NCBI GenBank assembly: GCA_016802295.1
Contig: JAESIW010000118.1
Coordinates: 910,885-967,408, forward strand
Direction: 5' to 3'
DNA: 56,524 nucleotides
Source: Brachionus rotundiformis
Lineage: Eukaryota; Rotifera; Eurotatoria; Ploima; Brachionidae
In this document: piece after piece, positions 1 to 12,002 of the stretch
Position numbering within the stretch: position 1 is the stretch's first letter
How the letters are laid out: each line of letters starts with the position of its first letter
Notes under the pieces: generated by a model
The model's input: the letters and a program-made list of their open reading frames with translations, nothing else
Database searches by the model: none
What the model was told of the DNA's origin: nothing
Position numbers and translations under genes: made by a program

Positions 1-1
1 A

Positions 2-148
2 GGCAAAATGTTGAAAGTTTTACATTTTTTCATTTTCATATTTTTAAAAATTAATAATAAAATTTCCCAAACAAGAATTTTCTGAAACAATGCACAAAAA
101 ATATAAAAATATGAAAATGTAAAAATGTAAAATTTTCAACATTTTGCC
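2..148. repeat. Inverted repeat (foldback/MITE-like)
   Basis: Positions 2-45 and 105-148 are reverse complements over 44 bp with two mismatches by eye, separated by a 59-bp AT-rich spacer. The arms begin GGCAAAATGTTGAAA. This is a short hairpin-forming element, possibly a small MITE. It sits at the window edge, so target-site duplications cannot be judged. Confidence 0.75.
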
Positions 149-189
149 ATCATGAAAATGTTTAATTCTTCTATGGGAAACTTGAGTGT

Positions 190-1312
190 AGCCCAGTCAG
201 AGAAAAAGGATAGCCTGAAGGCTTCAAAGTGTGTACAGAAATCAGACAATGATGCGCTCTCTGTCAGAGACTATTCCTAATTCTGATTGGCTATGCGATG
301 AAAAAAACAACTGCCAGTATACAGCAGGGATTAACTGTAAGGTTTGATGAATTACACTTTGTGAATGGTCTCGTGTTCATTTAAAATAATAAAACACAAG
401 GCTTGGCCAGCATCGCTAATAACTGGGCTCGAAATAGACTGAGCCAAAACAAAACTCATGTGCATAAACACCAAATTATAATACCCATCGATCTCATATT
501 TTTCAAGCATAATTAGTGAAAACCAAAACTGCTTGACTTTGACCAATAAGGATTACCCCAACTGAGACTAATAGCTAAGTGTCTTTCTTTCAAATCACGT
601 GTGCACATTTTAAGTAAAGATGACATTGGAATAAAGCAAGGGCAAATACAATCAAAATAGTGACCATATGTTCGACAAGAAATGAGAAGGGAAAATAACG
701 TGTATTAAAGATAATGTATAATTTGGAAACCTTATTTAAAGAAAGACATAAACGACATCGAAGATGTGTAACAAGGCTTGTGCCGAAATCAAGAGAATAT
801 TCAATGAAAAAAGACTGCAAGAGCCCAAGAAAGATCTGCTCGATTCTTTTGGGCATTTTGAAGGCCTATAAATTATAAATAAATAAACATTTTTCCATCT
901 TTAACTACTTCTTTAAATTGTCTGTTATTTGATTTCTTAAGAGATAAAGTTAAGTGGTATTTGTATTTAGTTGCCTGTGCTTCTAGTGTAAATACAAATA
1001 TCTAAAATAATCAAAGGCTCTGATGAAATTAACTGGTTTATAATAAAATAAAAATGAATTAGCATTTCTAGCTATGACATTTCGAATTAGAAAACAACTA
1101 ATCAAAACCTGTGACCAAAGACATAATTTGTCACAAATAGAGCATCAAGTATTGGCAATAATCTACCAAAAGAAGTAGCTCTATCAAATGACTTGACATA
1201 CTAAATTTAGAAAGCTATTACAGTGAAGCCTAAAACTCCATTTCATGTGGTCATACAACTAATTATTTACCTCGTCTTTAAGGCGTTCATTGAATAAATA
1301 AATAAACAAATA
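190..1312 (+). pseudogene. Decayed CR1/jockey-like non-LTR retrotransposon fragment
   Basis: No intact frame remains, but conserved reverse-transcriptase blocks can be read in order in shifting plus-strand frames. Near 213-240 the bases match the SFKVCTG block, which is read more clearly at 15745. Near 400-460 a stretch resembles the 'NRLSxNKTH' block. Near 745-790 the reading resembles the thumb block 'RRxxTRLVP', and near 1150-1190 it is close to 'NNLPKEV', the usual C-terminal block of CR1/jockey ORF2. The segment ends with AAGGCGTTCATTGAATAAAT followed by AATA repeats (about 1274-1312), which looks like a retroelement 3' tail; a related tail lies at 10673. Many stops and shifts show that it is dead. 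It could also be several merged fragments. Confidence 0.5.
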
Positions 1313-1369
1313 GCTAATTATTTAATTTACTATTACTGTGATTGTTATTTTAAAATGGAAAAAAAAGAG

Positions 1370-4032
1370 CTACAATTTACTTTGGATTTGAATGACTTGT
1401 AGCATGTCATTGACGGCATTTTTGTCTGGTAATGTGTCCAATACCAATTTGGAAAAGGCTGGTATTTGCTTGTTCAAAAGAGCTCTGAGACACATTTCGC
1501 TCGATTCGCTGAGCGATTGTAGGTCGTAGCCGCCCTCGAGAGCGAGCACGAGCTTGCCGTCGGCCAAGCTCATGAGCTCGCGGGTCATGTGAGAAAAACA
1601 AGTGGGCGAAACATTGAAGCCGCCCAGTTCCTTGCTGTGCTGGTGTGTGGCGTCGAAGCCGGCCGAGACGAGCACAATTTGCGGCGCGAAGCTCCTCGCA
1701 ATGGGCATGACAATCGACCTAAACGCGGCCAAGTACTCAACGTCGCCTATTGGCCGATTGAGACTGGTGTTCCACGGCACGTTTACATTGAAGCCCTGGG
1801 CCGGATCGTTGCCGCACTCGTGCGCCGACCCCGTCCCTGGAAAAAACTCACCATTATCATGTCTGTGCAAAGACATGTACAAAATGTTGGCATCGTCGTA
1901 GGTTATTTGCTGAGTGCCGTTGCCATGGTGCACGTCCCAGTCGACGATCAGCACTCGCTCTAGGCCCAGGTTTTTCTTTAGCATCTTGGCCACAATGGCC
2001 ACAGTGTTAAAGTAGCAGAAGCCGAGTGGCTTGTTGTGCTCGGCGTGGGAGCCGGGCGGTCTGACTATGGCAAAGCCGTTGCGCAGGCGTCCAGCGGCGA
2101 CCGACGAGGCCAGCTCGTATGTGGAGCCGACTGCGACTCGACACGCCAATGGCGTATACTCCTCGTTCCAGCAGTTGTCCAAGTCGAACTTGAGCGCGAG
2201 TCCTTTGCACGGCGCCATGCACACATTCATCATGTACGCCTGCAAGTACTCCTTGGGCAGTTTGACTCGTTGTTCCAAGTCTGTGCCGAATATGAGCGCG
2301 TATTGTTCGCTGTGAGCCAGCAACAAGTCGCCAATGGTCGCCATTTTCGGCTCAACGAGCTCGCACTCGCGCTCCAAGTCCGCCGATTTGATGCGGCGCC
2401 AAATGGCCACTATTCGATCCGGCGTTTCCAAATGAACACGCTTATTCTCACATGTGCACTCATGTCTGCACATTAGCTCATCGTAAACAATTCCAGTCGT
2501 GTACTTGTACTCTTTGGGCTCTGCTTTGATTTGTGCATTCAGTGCATTGGCGCTTGTCTCTTGACCATTGTTGCTGTTGCTGTTCCTGTTGCTGCTCGAT
2601 TGTTGATGCTGTTTGTTGGAGTTCTTGGCCAGTGCTGCCGCTGCTCCTGTCTCTGTGGTTGTTGTTGCTGATGGAAACAAATTGGGATGAGAAAGACACC
2701 GATTGTCGCTTGGCAATTGTTTGGCTTGTTGTTCTCTTCGTTGGTGCATGTAGTTGAAGTACTTTTTGTGTCTATGCTCAAATTGATATGGATATTGATA
2801 CGAATTGGCTCTGGTCAAACTCGGCTGCTCCTCGTTGTACACGGTTCTGTTAAGTTGAGTTTGGTTCTGTTTGGCGGCACGCTTGAGCTCCTTTTCCAAC
2901 AATAACTCGTTGTCCTCTTCCACATGCACCATATGACCAAATCTAGAGCTGTTCTCGGTGACACATTGGTCTCTTTGGTTCTGGTAAAAGTTCAAATTGG
3001 GCACGGAGAGCATTGTCCGAGTGGGGTCGTTTGTGACCAATTGTTGCTGAATGAGCGCCAATTGCTGCATTAGATGGTGTGGCTGTTGGCTTAGGGCGGC
3101 AGTGGCCGCAGCGATCGCCGCAGCTAGCACAATTTGCTGCTCGTTTGACTGATTTGGCGATTGGGTGTCCAGTTTGAGGCGTTTGTTGCACACGTTCTCG
3201 TTTAGCATGTTGCGCTTTTCGAGCAGTCGGTCCTTGAGCGCCGATTTGACCTTGAGATAGGGCTCGGAGCTGGTGCGGCGCAACAGAGCCTCGTCGGAGC
3301 CGAGCGGCACACAAGTGGTGGCCGGAGGCGCCGCTGGAGGACCAAACGGCCGGCTGAACTTTGACTTGTCGAGTCGAATCGGCTGTGGGTGAAGCACAGG
3401 CGTCGACTCGACTTTTGTCTTTGAGTTTTTCAGCTTCTGGAGAATGCAGTTCTTAAGCTTGAGTTTCACTTGGCTGCTAATGCTTGCCGAGCTGGCCGCC
3501 CTGGCCAGTGGCTGGTTGATGCTCGCGTATGATGAGCTATTGGGCAGAGTGTAGCACGATTGGCTGGGAAAGCTCTTGGCCGGGAGCGTGTCCGGCTGTG
3601 GCGAGTTGCTGGGCGAGTTGGACGAGGACGAGGAGAGCGACGGCGATGTGGAGGACGAGTACGAGCCCGACTCGTGCTTCGGCTGTCCGCCGCCCTTCTT
3701 GTGGCCCTTTTTGCTCCTCATCTTGCCCACATGCTCCCTCTTCTCTTCCATCTTGGCCTCCTGGTTGTTGTAGCTACTGAACGCCTTGCTCAACTGCTCA
3801 ATTAGGCTAAAATTGCTCTGGTTAAGTAATGGTAGTAGGAAATTGGGCTGCTCGAGCTGGTTGCTTAGTTTTATCTGAACATAATGAGAGAGAGAGAGAG
3901 AGAAAAAAAGATAAAACAAATTTGAGTTAGAGCTTCAGATTTAGTCAGTGTGAGAACAAAGTTTACTTTATGCTCGGTGTCTGGGCTGGCCGAGTTGGAA
4001 GCGGCGCTCGCGCTGTGCTGTTGCTTAAGCAT
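1370..4032 (-). CDS. HDAC4: Class IIa histone deacetylase (HDAC4/5/7/9 type)
   Basis: Two exons, 4032-3967 and 3874-1370, separated by a 92-bp GT-AG intron, give 856 residues. The N-terminal half is low-complexity and regulatory. A MEF2-binding-like helix (VKLKLKNCILQKLKN) lies at about residues 157-171, and a 14-3-3 site (RRTSSEPYLK) at about 221-230. The deacetylase domain fills the C-terminal 380 residues. Its zinc ligands are present (about D669, H671 in DWDVHH; about D763 in GFDA), and so is the class IIa CxC...H structural-zinc motif. Class IIa enzymes act mainly as signal-responsive corepressors that shuttle between nucleus and cytoplasm. Two oddities: the usual PPGHHAE reads PPGSHAE (Ser at about 631), and the catalytic-site Tyr of LEGGYDL (about 805) is kept, whereas vertebrate class IIa enzymes have His. 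The protein ends soon after the NES-like segment. An acceptor-like GTTTAG lies 14 nt before the ATG, so a 5' UTR intron or trans-splice site is likely. Confidence 0.93.
3886..3902. repeat. (GA)n microsatellite in the HDAC intron
   Basis: A GA run on the plus strand gives a (CT)n polypyrimidine tract on the coding strand just upstream of the exon 2 acceptor. It is probably part of the acceptor signal as well as a length-variable microsatellite. Confidence 0.8.
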
Positions 4033-4299
4033 TTTTAATTTTAACTCTAAACAAAAATAAGATAACAAGTTTAATTTTAATTTAAATTAAGTTAAATTTG
4101 AAGGCTCACGAGGCCCAAATGCATGCTAAAATTTCAAAATAGTTAATTATATAAAATTAATTTTAATAATTTATTAACTAGAGCGATGAGGAGTCCGATT
4201 GATCTCAATTAGTAGCTCTTTCAGCTCTAAAAATAACTATTCTATTAATTTCTAATTTGCCTAAAAGGTAATATGTAACATGGCGCTCTGTCTACCATT

Positions 4300-4323
4300 C
4301 AGCAGCAGCAGCAGCAGCAGCAG
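4300..4323. repeat. (CAG)8 trinucleotide repeat
   Basis: Eight perfect CAG units lie about 270 bp upstream of the HDAC start codon, outside any long open frame. The repeat stands out in AT-rich surroundings. It may lie in the HDAC 5' UTR or promoter. Confidence 0.85.
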
Positions 4324-7300
4324 CTAAATTTAAACAATTAATCATTCATTAAGAGCCAAATGAGGACTCTATTTATAACCAAAGTGTCTTATTCAAATAG
4401 TTCAGTGCTTGTTTTGCTTAAACGGGAGAGATTGGTATCACAGGGTGGTTTTATACCAAAATTGAGATGATTTTTTATGCTAATTTAAACCAAGTCTTAA
4501 AAAAATTAAGAAAAAAAGAGAGAAAAAATAGCGGCGCAAAAGCTATCAAATGCCAAACTAGATCCAAACACCTAATCACAAATTAAGCTAGATGAGAATT
4601 AAGTTAACATTATGTGACTTAAGACTTTTGACTAATGACTGTATGCGAGAGTTTGGTGAGCTGCCTTGGCAACCAGTTGCCTCAAAACGCTTTCCACACG
4701 CATCTTACTTGGAGCAAGTTGCTCTATAGAAAGACTAGTTCAGTGCACCATCATAGCTTGCGCTAATTTAAGCCCTATAAATGTCTAATCTGTGTTGCCA
4801 ATGCAAATTGGAGCAAAAAGCTCCCGACAACTAAAGCTAGCAGTTGTTTGTTATTAATCACTTATAACAAAAATTGGTATTCTCTCAATGGTAGTCTAGT
4901 TTGGTACATTTATTTTGCACAAAGCTTTTTGGCAAATAAAGTGTTTTAAGCTGCTCCCAATTTCATTCTGGTCTCAGGTATGAGGTTCAAAATTTGGAAA
5001 CACGCAAACTACTTTCTATTTAGAGACTATCAATAATGCTTTTTTAGATATTTTGAAAAAAATAAAGTTTGCTCACGTTGATATACCTTTAAATGCATTT
5101 TGTTATTATAAATTAATTTCAAAATGATAATTTAGTCTAAAAATAAATTGCTTTGATTAATCTGGTATTTTATGTATGTAATAGGTTTAAATAATTTTTT
5201 ATTTAAATATTAAAATTGGAGCCATGATCGAAAAACTTGACATACTAAGCAAAAAATAATTATTAAAACTAATTAATTAATGAAATTTTTTAATTTATTT
5301 TCTCAAAACGTGATTTTAAGTCTGCCAGTATGTCACCTTGCTTAAAACTCGAGGAAGTGATAATCAAACCGATACTGTCTTTTTATTTTTTTCTTGCTAA
5401 TTAGTAATTTGAATACCTTTCATAAATTTCTAAAATAAAATATAAATTCCAATTAAGCATGATGACTATAGACTATGTACAAAATAAACAAGTTTCTCTA
5501 AAATAAATAAAAACTTAATTTAATTTTAAATCAATTTTTTTGTAAATTTTCACATTAGCAATTGTTAATTTATCTTTAAAAATTAAATTAGGAAAAATAT
5601 CCAGACGCTTGAGATTAAAAAGTAATTTTATTTTAAAAAAAGATAAAATTTTAAGAAATCAAAATAACCTGATAAGTTCACGTTTTTTTTTGAAAAATAA
5701 TTTCTGATTTTCAATTCCTAATTAAATAATTTGTGTCTAAGAATTAAAAAAACAAACTAAATCCTGTCTATAAATTAATATACAAAAATATCATTTCCCC
5801 AAAGCTTATAAAAATTTTTTATTGTCAATGGCAATCAATGCTTTTACATGTACATATTCTTAAAATTTAATAAGAATTAATTTAAAATTTAGAATTAACT
5901 TTGATTTTATATCCAACAATGTTATTTAAGCTTAAATTTAAAATAAAAATGGCATAATATTTATTTTAATAATTCATGTTTGGCTAAAAATAAATTCTCT
6001 TTTTCTAATCAAATCAAATTTACCCTACTAAACATTTTTTTTATAGATAATTCTCTAATAGTTGAAAAATTAAGTCGAAAAAATGTGTGTTTTTGCTAAA
6101 AAGTATCTAATCTTAATAAACTTGATTTGGGAATATAAATAAAGTAACTTTGGCACTAAAAATTATCTAAGACTAAAGGTGCTTTGAGGAGATTATGTTC
6201 TAAATCCCAACTAGTCATATTCATGCAAAAAATTATCTGGTAAAAAGATAATAGATAATTTTTAAAATTTTTTTCTATTTATAATTATCTAATTTTACCT
6301 TTGGAATTTTTGAAAATTTATTTCAGGCTTAATGAACCTTAGCAAATATCGACAAATAGTCTTTGTTACCAAAACGTGATCAAATTTTAAAAAGTTTAGT
6401 AATTTTTTTTAATCTTAATCACTTATTTATATCAATTGATTAGATAGAGATAAATTATTCGATGACTGTCTAAACTTAAATTTAATTTAGTGAAAAAATG
6501 AATTTTTATTTCTTAAACACCTTAGAAAATATTATCTTAATAGTGAAAAATTAAACTCAAGTGTTTTATTTTTCTAATTAAATGCATTCTTAATGGATTT
6601 GTTTAATTACTGGCCCAGCTTAACCTTTTACGATTTATAAGGGTTCATTTTTTTCCCAAATTGAAGTTTTGCTTTTAAAATTTTGCTTAAAAAAAATTTT
6701 AATAAAAAAAATAATATTTTTCACATCTGTCAATTTAATTTCAGTCAGAGAGCTTTTAAACAAAAAATAAAACACATTTCTTAACATAAGAAAAAATGTA
6801 TATAAAAATTACCTATAAATAAATTTTTATAAACAAATTACTTAATTTGCACTTAATTTGACTATTGATTAAGCATTTTAAAAATATGATTAAAAAATTC
6901 TTAAAAGATTCTATCGCCGAATTAAATTAATGAAAATTTTTATTCATAGACATATTATATAAATTATATTTGATAAAACTCTACTGTCTCCTTATTATAG
7001 TTGAGTCTTTCGACTATAGTGAAATAAAAAAACCTCCACAATGTATGAAATGATAAACAAAAGCCTTGTCGAGGAATAAAAAGCTTCTTATTTACCTTGA
7101 AACTCGTGCTTCAATACCAAGCTTCCAAATTTAGAACAAAAATTGATTTTTAAATTAATTTGAAGTTAATTAGCAAAATAATAATTCCTAAACATAGGAA
7201 ATTATAAGACCTAGTAACCCATTGCTGGAATTTTGTGGCTTATTTGACATAATTTTATACCGAGCGCTTGATATTAGATCAAATTTGCATTATTGAAGCT

Positions 7301-10056
7301 TAAAATGATTGATCTATCAAATAATTAATTTAGATATCTATAAATAAGAAATTTGATCGAGAATATACAAGTATTGCGTAATGAGAGAAAAATCGATTTT
7401 TTTGCCTGCAAAATTTCAAACTGAAAATGTACCAAATAAAGGTTACAAGACCATATTCCAAATTAAAATTAACATAATACATTAGTAAATATGTGCCAAA
7501 CTAAGACAACCTCCTTGTCTCATAAATAAAATTATCTTTTTCTCTGTTCCTATAAGACATTCATAATATATGATATAATTGGGGAATATGAAATTTTTAA
7601 TTTCAGCGATATTTTTTAATTTACTCAAATTAAATAGACATCTACCTCGATAGATTAACTTTGCTCTTAACTATTACATAACTATCTATCACTTGGCAAA
7701 TATCTAAAAATGATTTAAATACTTTTTGATATTCTAAAATCACAAAGTTGAATTAATTAATACACTTAATAAAAAAAAAAGTTTGTTTTCACACCCTTTT
7801 TATCTGTAAAACTAACAAAAAGGTAAATTTAATAATAACAGAAATAGAATTTGGTTTTTAGATATTTAAAAATTTTAAAAGTTTTGAAATTTTGAACAAA
7901 TAATTCCAGAAATTTGTTGAATAATTGGGAATTGTTACTCTAAAAAATAATAAATTTATATTTAGATTTTATCTCATGCATTTAAAAAAATATCTATGTT
8001 TAAAAAGTCATAGAAATGTTTACAATGCTGTTAAGAGCCGAACTTCCAGGCCAGAAATTGAATAATTCAAAAAAATAGTCTTTCTTTTTGTTCTCAAATT
8101 ATCTATATAAAGTTTAATAATTGAAATTATCATAAAAAAATATTAAATTTTTTCTTTTTAATGACAATATTTTTGCAAAATTTTCAATTAATTTGTTAAT
8201 TTATATCCTGTTTTTGACGCTCTTGGAAGAAATTGAAAAAGCATAAATTAAATGAATTTCTCTTTTGGATATATTTGCCAATTCATATTACCAATCGATT
8301 TATCTTCGAGTAGTATTCTTGTGAATATTAATTTTCTATCATCTATCTTTTTAGAATAAGAATTAAATTTATAAAATAATTAATTATTTTTGAGAATAAC
8401 AACTATAAAATGAAAGAAAAAATGCTAATTAATTAATTATAACTTTTATCTATAATTCAAAATTTAAATTTAAATTTGTTAAGTTAAGTGATTTTGTTTA
8501 TCTATTTTTTCATTCTTTTTATAATAAAATTTAATCCATTGGAAGAAAAATCGCCTTATTGAAATATGATAAAATATTATGCCACCTTCAACGCTTTTTT
8601 ATTATCATTTTTCTTCTGATTTTACTAAATTACGTCTGTAATTTAATTACGTTTAAAATTTAAATCTCTTTGGAAAAGGAATTTAAACAAAATCTAATTA
8701 TAAAATTTTATTTCTTAATTATATTTTACGATTATATTAATCTGTTTAATCTTCATTATTTTTTAACAAAATTTAAATCATTCTCCATTTAAAATGAAGA
8801 AATTGTTTAATAAATCTGAAAAAATTACTCATCTTAATTAGATATTTCTAATTCTTTGATCTAATTAAAAAAAATGTCGATCAAAAAATCTCTTTTTTTA
8901 TTCTTTTATGAACTGAAATTGATTAAGAACCAGAAAAATTTTAATTTATGAATATTGTCTAATTTAAAAAAGCAGGATTATTTATTTTTTAATAATAAGC
9001 TTTTGAGAATAATAAATTCAAGCGTCTCATTCAAGATCGTGTTTTAAAGCCTTTTAATTACAGAAAAAGAATCCAGAAAAAAACACATTAAGTTAAAATG
9101 AAAAATTTAATAGTTTAAAAATTTATAATTTCAAATAGATAATCTTTTATTAGTAATTACATTAAACAAATAAGAAATTCTATTGCTCTTACACTCACTC
9201 TAAATTTAATTTATTTAATTTAATAAAAGGTTTTTCTAGTTAATAGACTCCCCGATGACTGGAATTATTTGAGCCAAGGCAACAACATTTTTTATTTTTG
9301 AAAGCTTTGAGCTAGTTGCCTAAAAATTGGAAATTTATTGGCAAATTTAATCATCAATCTCGAAAATTATTATCAAATTAGGATTTTAATTTATGTTTTT
9401 AAATAAAAAATTAAAAGCAGACAAATTGAGGTGATAATAAAAGTAATGGAACATATCCATAAAAAATTTTATCTAATTGAATTCCAATAATTGGAATTAA
9501 TCAATGATAATTTTTCAGGTTTTATTAAAATTTCAAACAAAATACTGTTTATAATCTATTATTATCCCATTAGCTACAAATTTTCCAAATTATAAAAACA
9601 TCAAAAATTAAATTGCCAAATTTGAAATCTCCGGGTCCATTTCTGGCAGCAATAATAATTGGATTGCATCAAAAAAATATCGGATTAATTTATATTCATC
9701 GAATGACATTAATTTTGTCATAGAGTAAAATTTGATAATTTACACCAAGATCATTTTATCAGATACAGCGACGAACTCAGCCTACTTCCAAATAAAAAAT
9801 TCAATTTCGCAATAAAATAATGTTACATTTTCTATTTTTAAATAATGATGCAATTTAATTGCATAATAATTAATGGGTTTTTGAACAAAATCAAAATAAT
9901 TTATGAATGCTCAAAAATGCTTTTTATCTTATTTTTCAAAGGAGGAAATAATCAAACTGACAAAAAGTCATTATTTTTCGATATCTATATTTAAACTGTT
10001 TAAGTTTAAATTTGAAGTAAATAACTTTAATGATATCAGCAACTTTTTAGGAAAAT
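4324..10056. other. Long AT-rich spacer, no gene recognised
   Basis: About 5.7 kb upstream of the HDAC gene consists of homopolymer-rich AT sequence with dense stops in all frames. I saw no coding-like stretch or RNA gene. The part nearest the HDAC gene (about 4620-4830) is less AT-rich and holds a 14-bp palindrome at 4668-4681 (GGCAAC-CA-GTTGCC), so it may be promoter. The rest is featureless by eye. Confidence 0.5.
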
Positions 10057-10407
10057 ATGGCTTATAAAAGAGAATATTATCTCTTTCATAATTCTCCTAA
10101 GAATCTAAGTGAATTTAAGGTAGAATATGTGTTGAGGTTTATTACTCAACTTTATAAAAATTAAATTCAAAGAAACACAAAAGAAAATTTTAATCGAAGT
10201 AAAAAATCAATATTAAAAGAACTTCAAGATTACTTGGAAGAAGATGAAACCATTGAAAGTAACATAGCTCAACTGATTGATCAAAAATTGAAAGAAATAG
10301 AGAAAATTGAAACAAATGGGATAAGTGACTCAATAAAACTTTGCTTGGAAAATGATGGAAATGAAACGTATAGAAAGATTTTACTAGACCTAACGAAACC
10401 TTATTAA
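10057..10407 (+). pseudogene. Unidentified short coding-like ORF with one in-frame stop
   Basis: From ATG 10057 the frame reads as ordinary protein (MAYKREYYLFHNSPKNL...) to a TAA at 10162-10164. It then stays open in the same frame to a TAA at 10405, giving about 80 more residues rich in Lys, Glu and Leu (for example ELQDYLEEDETIE) that look helical. Composition and codon use stand out from the surrounding AT-rich DNA. An acceptor-like ACTTTTTAG lies 6 nt before the ATG. A very short 36-bp GT-AG intron (10137-10172) would remove the stop and keep frame, but it is shorter than the window's other introns. Otherwise this is a nearly intact pseudogene or a mobile-element fragment. No family is recognised. 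Confidence 0.35.
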
Positions 10408-10672
10408 CAAGAGCTTGGAAATAGAAAAAAAATAAATAAATTTTTTACCTGGAAGAAAGTTTGCATTGATGGTTAGTGGTCCTTTGAAACAAAAAAAAAA
10501 ACGTTTGTTTTTAAATATTGCAAAAAAATTTTTGAATAATAATTACTAACTTAGCATTAAAAGAAAACAATTAGCTTTTCAATTCATTTATATTATATTA
10601 TTTAATTTTTGTTTAAACTGATGAACAGACAATTTTGGTCTTATTCATTTTTAAATTATTTTCTTTACACAT

Positions 10673-10725
10673 CGCCTACAAGGCGTCCAATGAAATAAAT
10701 AATACAAATAAATAGATAAAAATTA
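10673..10725 (+). repeat. Solo 3' tail of a non-LTR retroelement
   Basis: A small hairpin (CGCCT-ACA-AGGCG, 10673-10685) is followed by GTCCAATGAAATAAATAA and an A/T-rich repeat. It resembles the tail at 1274-1312 that ends the decayed element at the window start, so I read it as a 5'-truncated insertion of the same family. Confidence 0.45.
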
Positions 10726-11040
10726 AATTCACTAGTCCAACCGAAAGGTGAAGGACTTTTTTTAAAAAATGACCTTTTGTAACCTTTGTTGCCGTTTTTG
10801 AATAAAATAAAATCACAAATAAAAGGAACAGGACCTGAACATAAGGAATAGTGAGAAATTGATAGAACCAACATCAAAACAACATGGATTTTTTTATTAA
10901 AAATTTGCTAATAACAAGCTGTTTAACATTCAAGCTTCTATATTTAATAATATTAATTTGATTCTGACAGGTTTTTTTAAAAAATTCAAAGAATCTTAAT
11001 AATATCAAATACTTCAAAAATAGTAGCCATTTTTTTTTTA

Positions 11041-11130
11041 CAATTTCAAGGTTAATCAACAGGCTAGTGCCCATGTCATAAAGACCGATTAACACTCCAT
11101 TTATTTAAATAATAAATAGATTTTACAAAT
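11041..11130 (-). repeat. Dispersed repeat, copy 1 (retroelement 3' end)
   Basis: Read on the minus strand, this segment matches 18369-18462 closely, including GGAGTGTTAATCGGTCTTTA and GCCTGTTGATTAACCTTGAA. The best-conserved part is about 68 bp, and weaker similarity extends 25-30 bp upstream. Both copies stop at GAAATTG and then diverge, as expected of 5'-truncated non-LTR or SINE insertions sharing a 3' end. Confidence 0.7.
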
Positions 11131-12002
11131 TAAAATAAATTGTTTATATAATTATTTAAAAAAGTAAAACATTGAAATATTTAAATTAAATTTTTTGAAT
11201 TTTTTTTTCAAAATCTATGAAAATTAAATTGATATTATTAAAAACTTTTTTAATCAGCCCTCTTTCTTCGACGATTAATTGTGAGCTGACCCGATTTTAC
11301 ATAAAATTATATACATCTACCCTGTAATTGAAATAGTATTTGAAGTAATTGGGGGATTTTTTTTACTTATCTGGTTGAATCTGATTGAAGTCTAGACCTA
11401 AAAGTTATTTCCCCATTTCATGATATAACGAGCATATCCTAAAATTCTGAAAATATTCTCATATATTTTGTTTTTGTACTAAAATTCAAAAAGTTTTGAA
11501 TTTCGCAGACTTATTGCAGAGTTTTGCAGAATCATAATATTGGTGGTACATGATTTGCTCCTTCTGATCTTGGGTTTTGGCATTTTTGATATTTTGTTTT
11601 TGTTTTTTGTTCCAAGTTTCACAATGCCGAGATTTCTTTTAGTCCACTAGGACAAGTACCTGAATTTTGGATTTTGTTAACAAATCTGAAAAGAAGCTCA
11701 ATCACTCTGGGTTGAATTTAGTCAATATTGAAATCATCATGTCCAGTTTTCATCCCAGTATACTTGCATTACTAGAACTAGATAAATATATTTCCTAAGT
11801 TTAAGCAAATTTTTTATATAAAAAACATTTTATTAATATAAATTGATTGATGATAGAGAAAAAAATCTTAAAAATGAATCATGTACAATGTAATAAGTCA
11901 ATGCAATCCGAAGGACCTTTGATGTTAAACATTAAATAAAATATACAAAAAAATAACATAAAATTGAATATTAATAAAAAAAAAACTCAATTAATATAAA
12001 AA
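11131..12002. other. Spacer downstream of anillin
   Basis: AT-rich sequence without a recognisable gene. A somewhat less AT-rich stretch (about 11500-11780) can be read on the minus strand as fragments of protein broken by stops. It might be an old element, but I could not assign it. Confidence 0.4.

Noticed and set aside
1589..2476. Long plus-strand open frames across the HDAC gene
   Set aside because: They are antisense shadows of the GC-richer HDAC coding sequence and have no independent protein resemblance.
4369..4378. MEF2-consensus site (CTATTTATAA) upstream of the HDAC gene
   Set aside because: Such AT-rich words are expected by chance in this genome, and no cluster or conservation can be shown.
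10665..11095. Two adjacent minus-strand frames (70 and 73 codons)
   Set aside because: They overlap retroelement tail repeats and have Phe/Lys/Leu-rich translations typical of AT-rich noncoding DNA.
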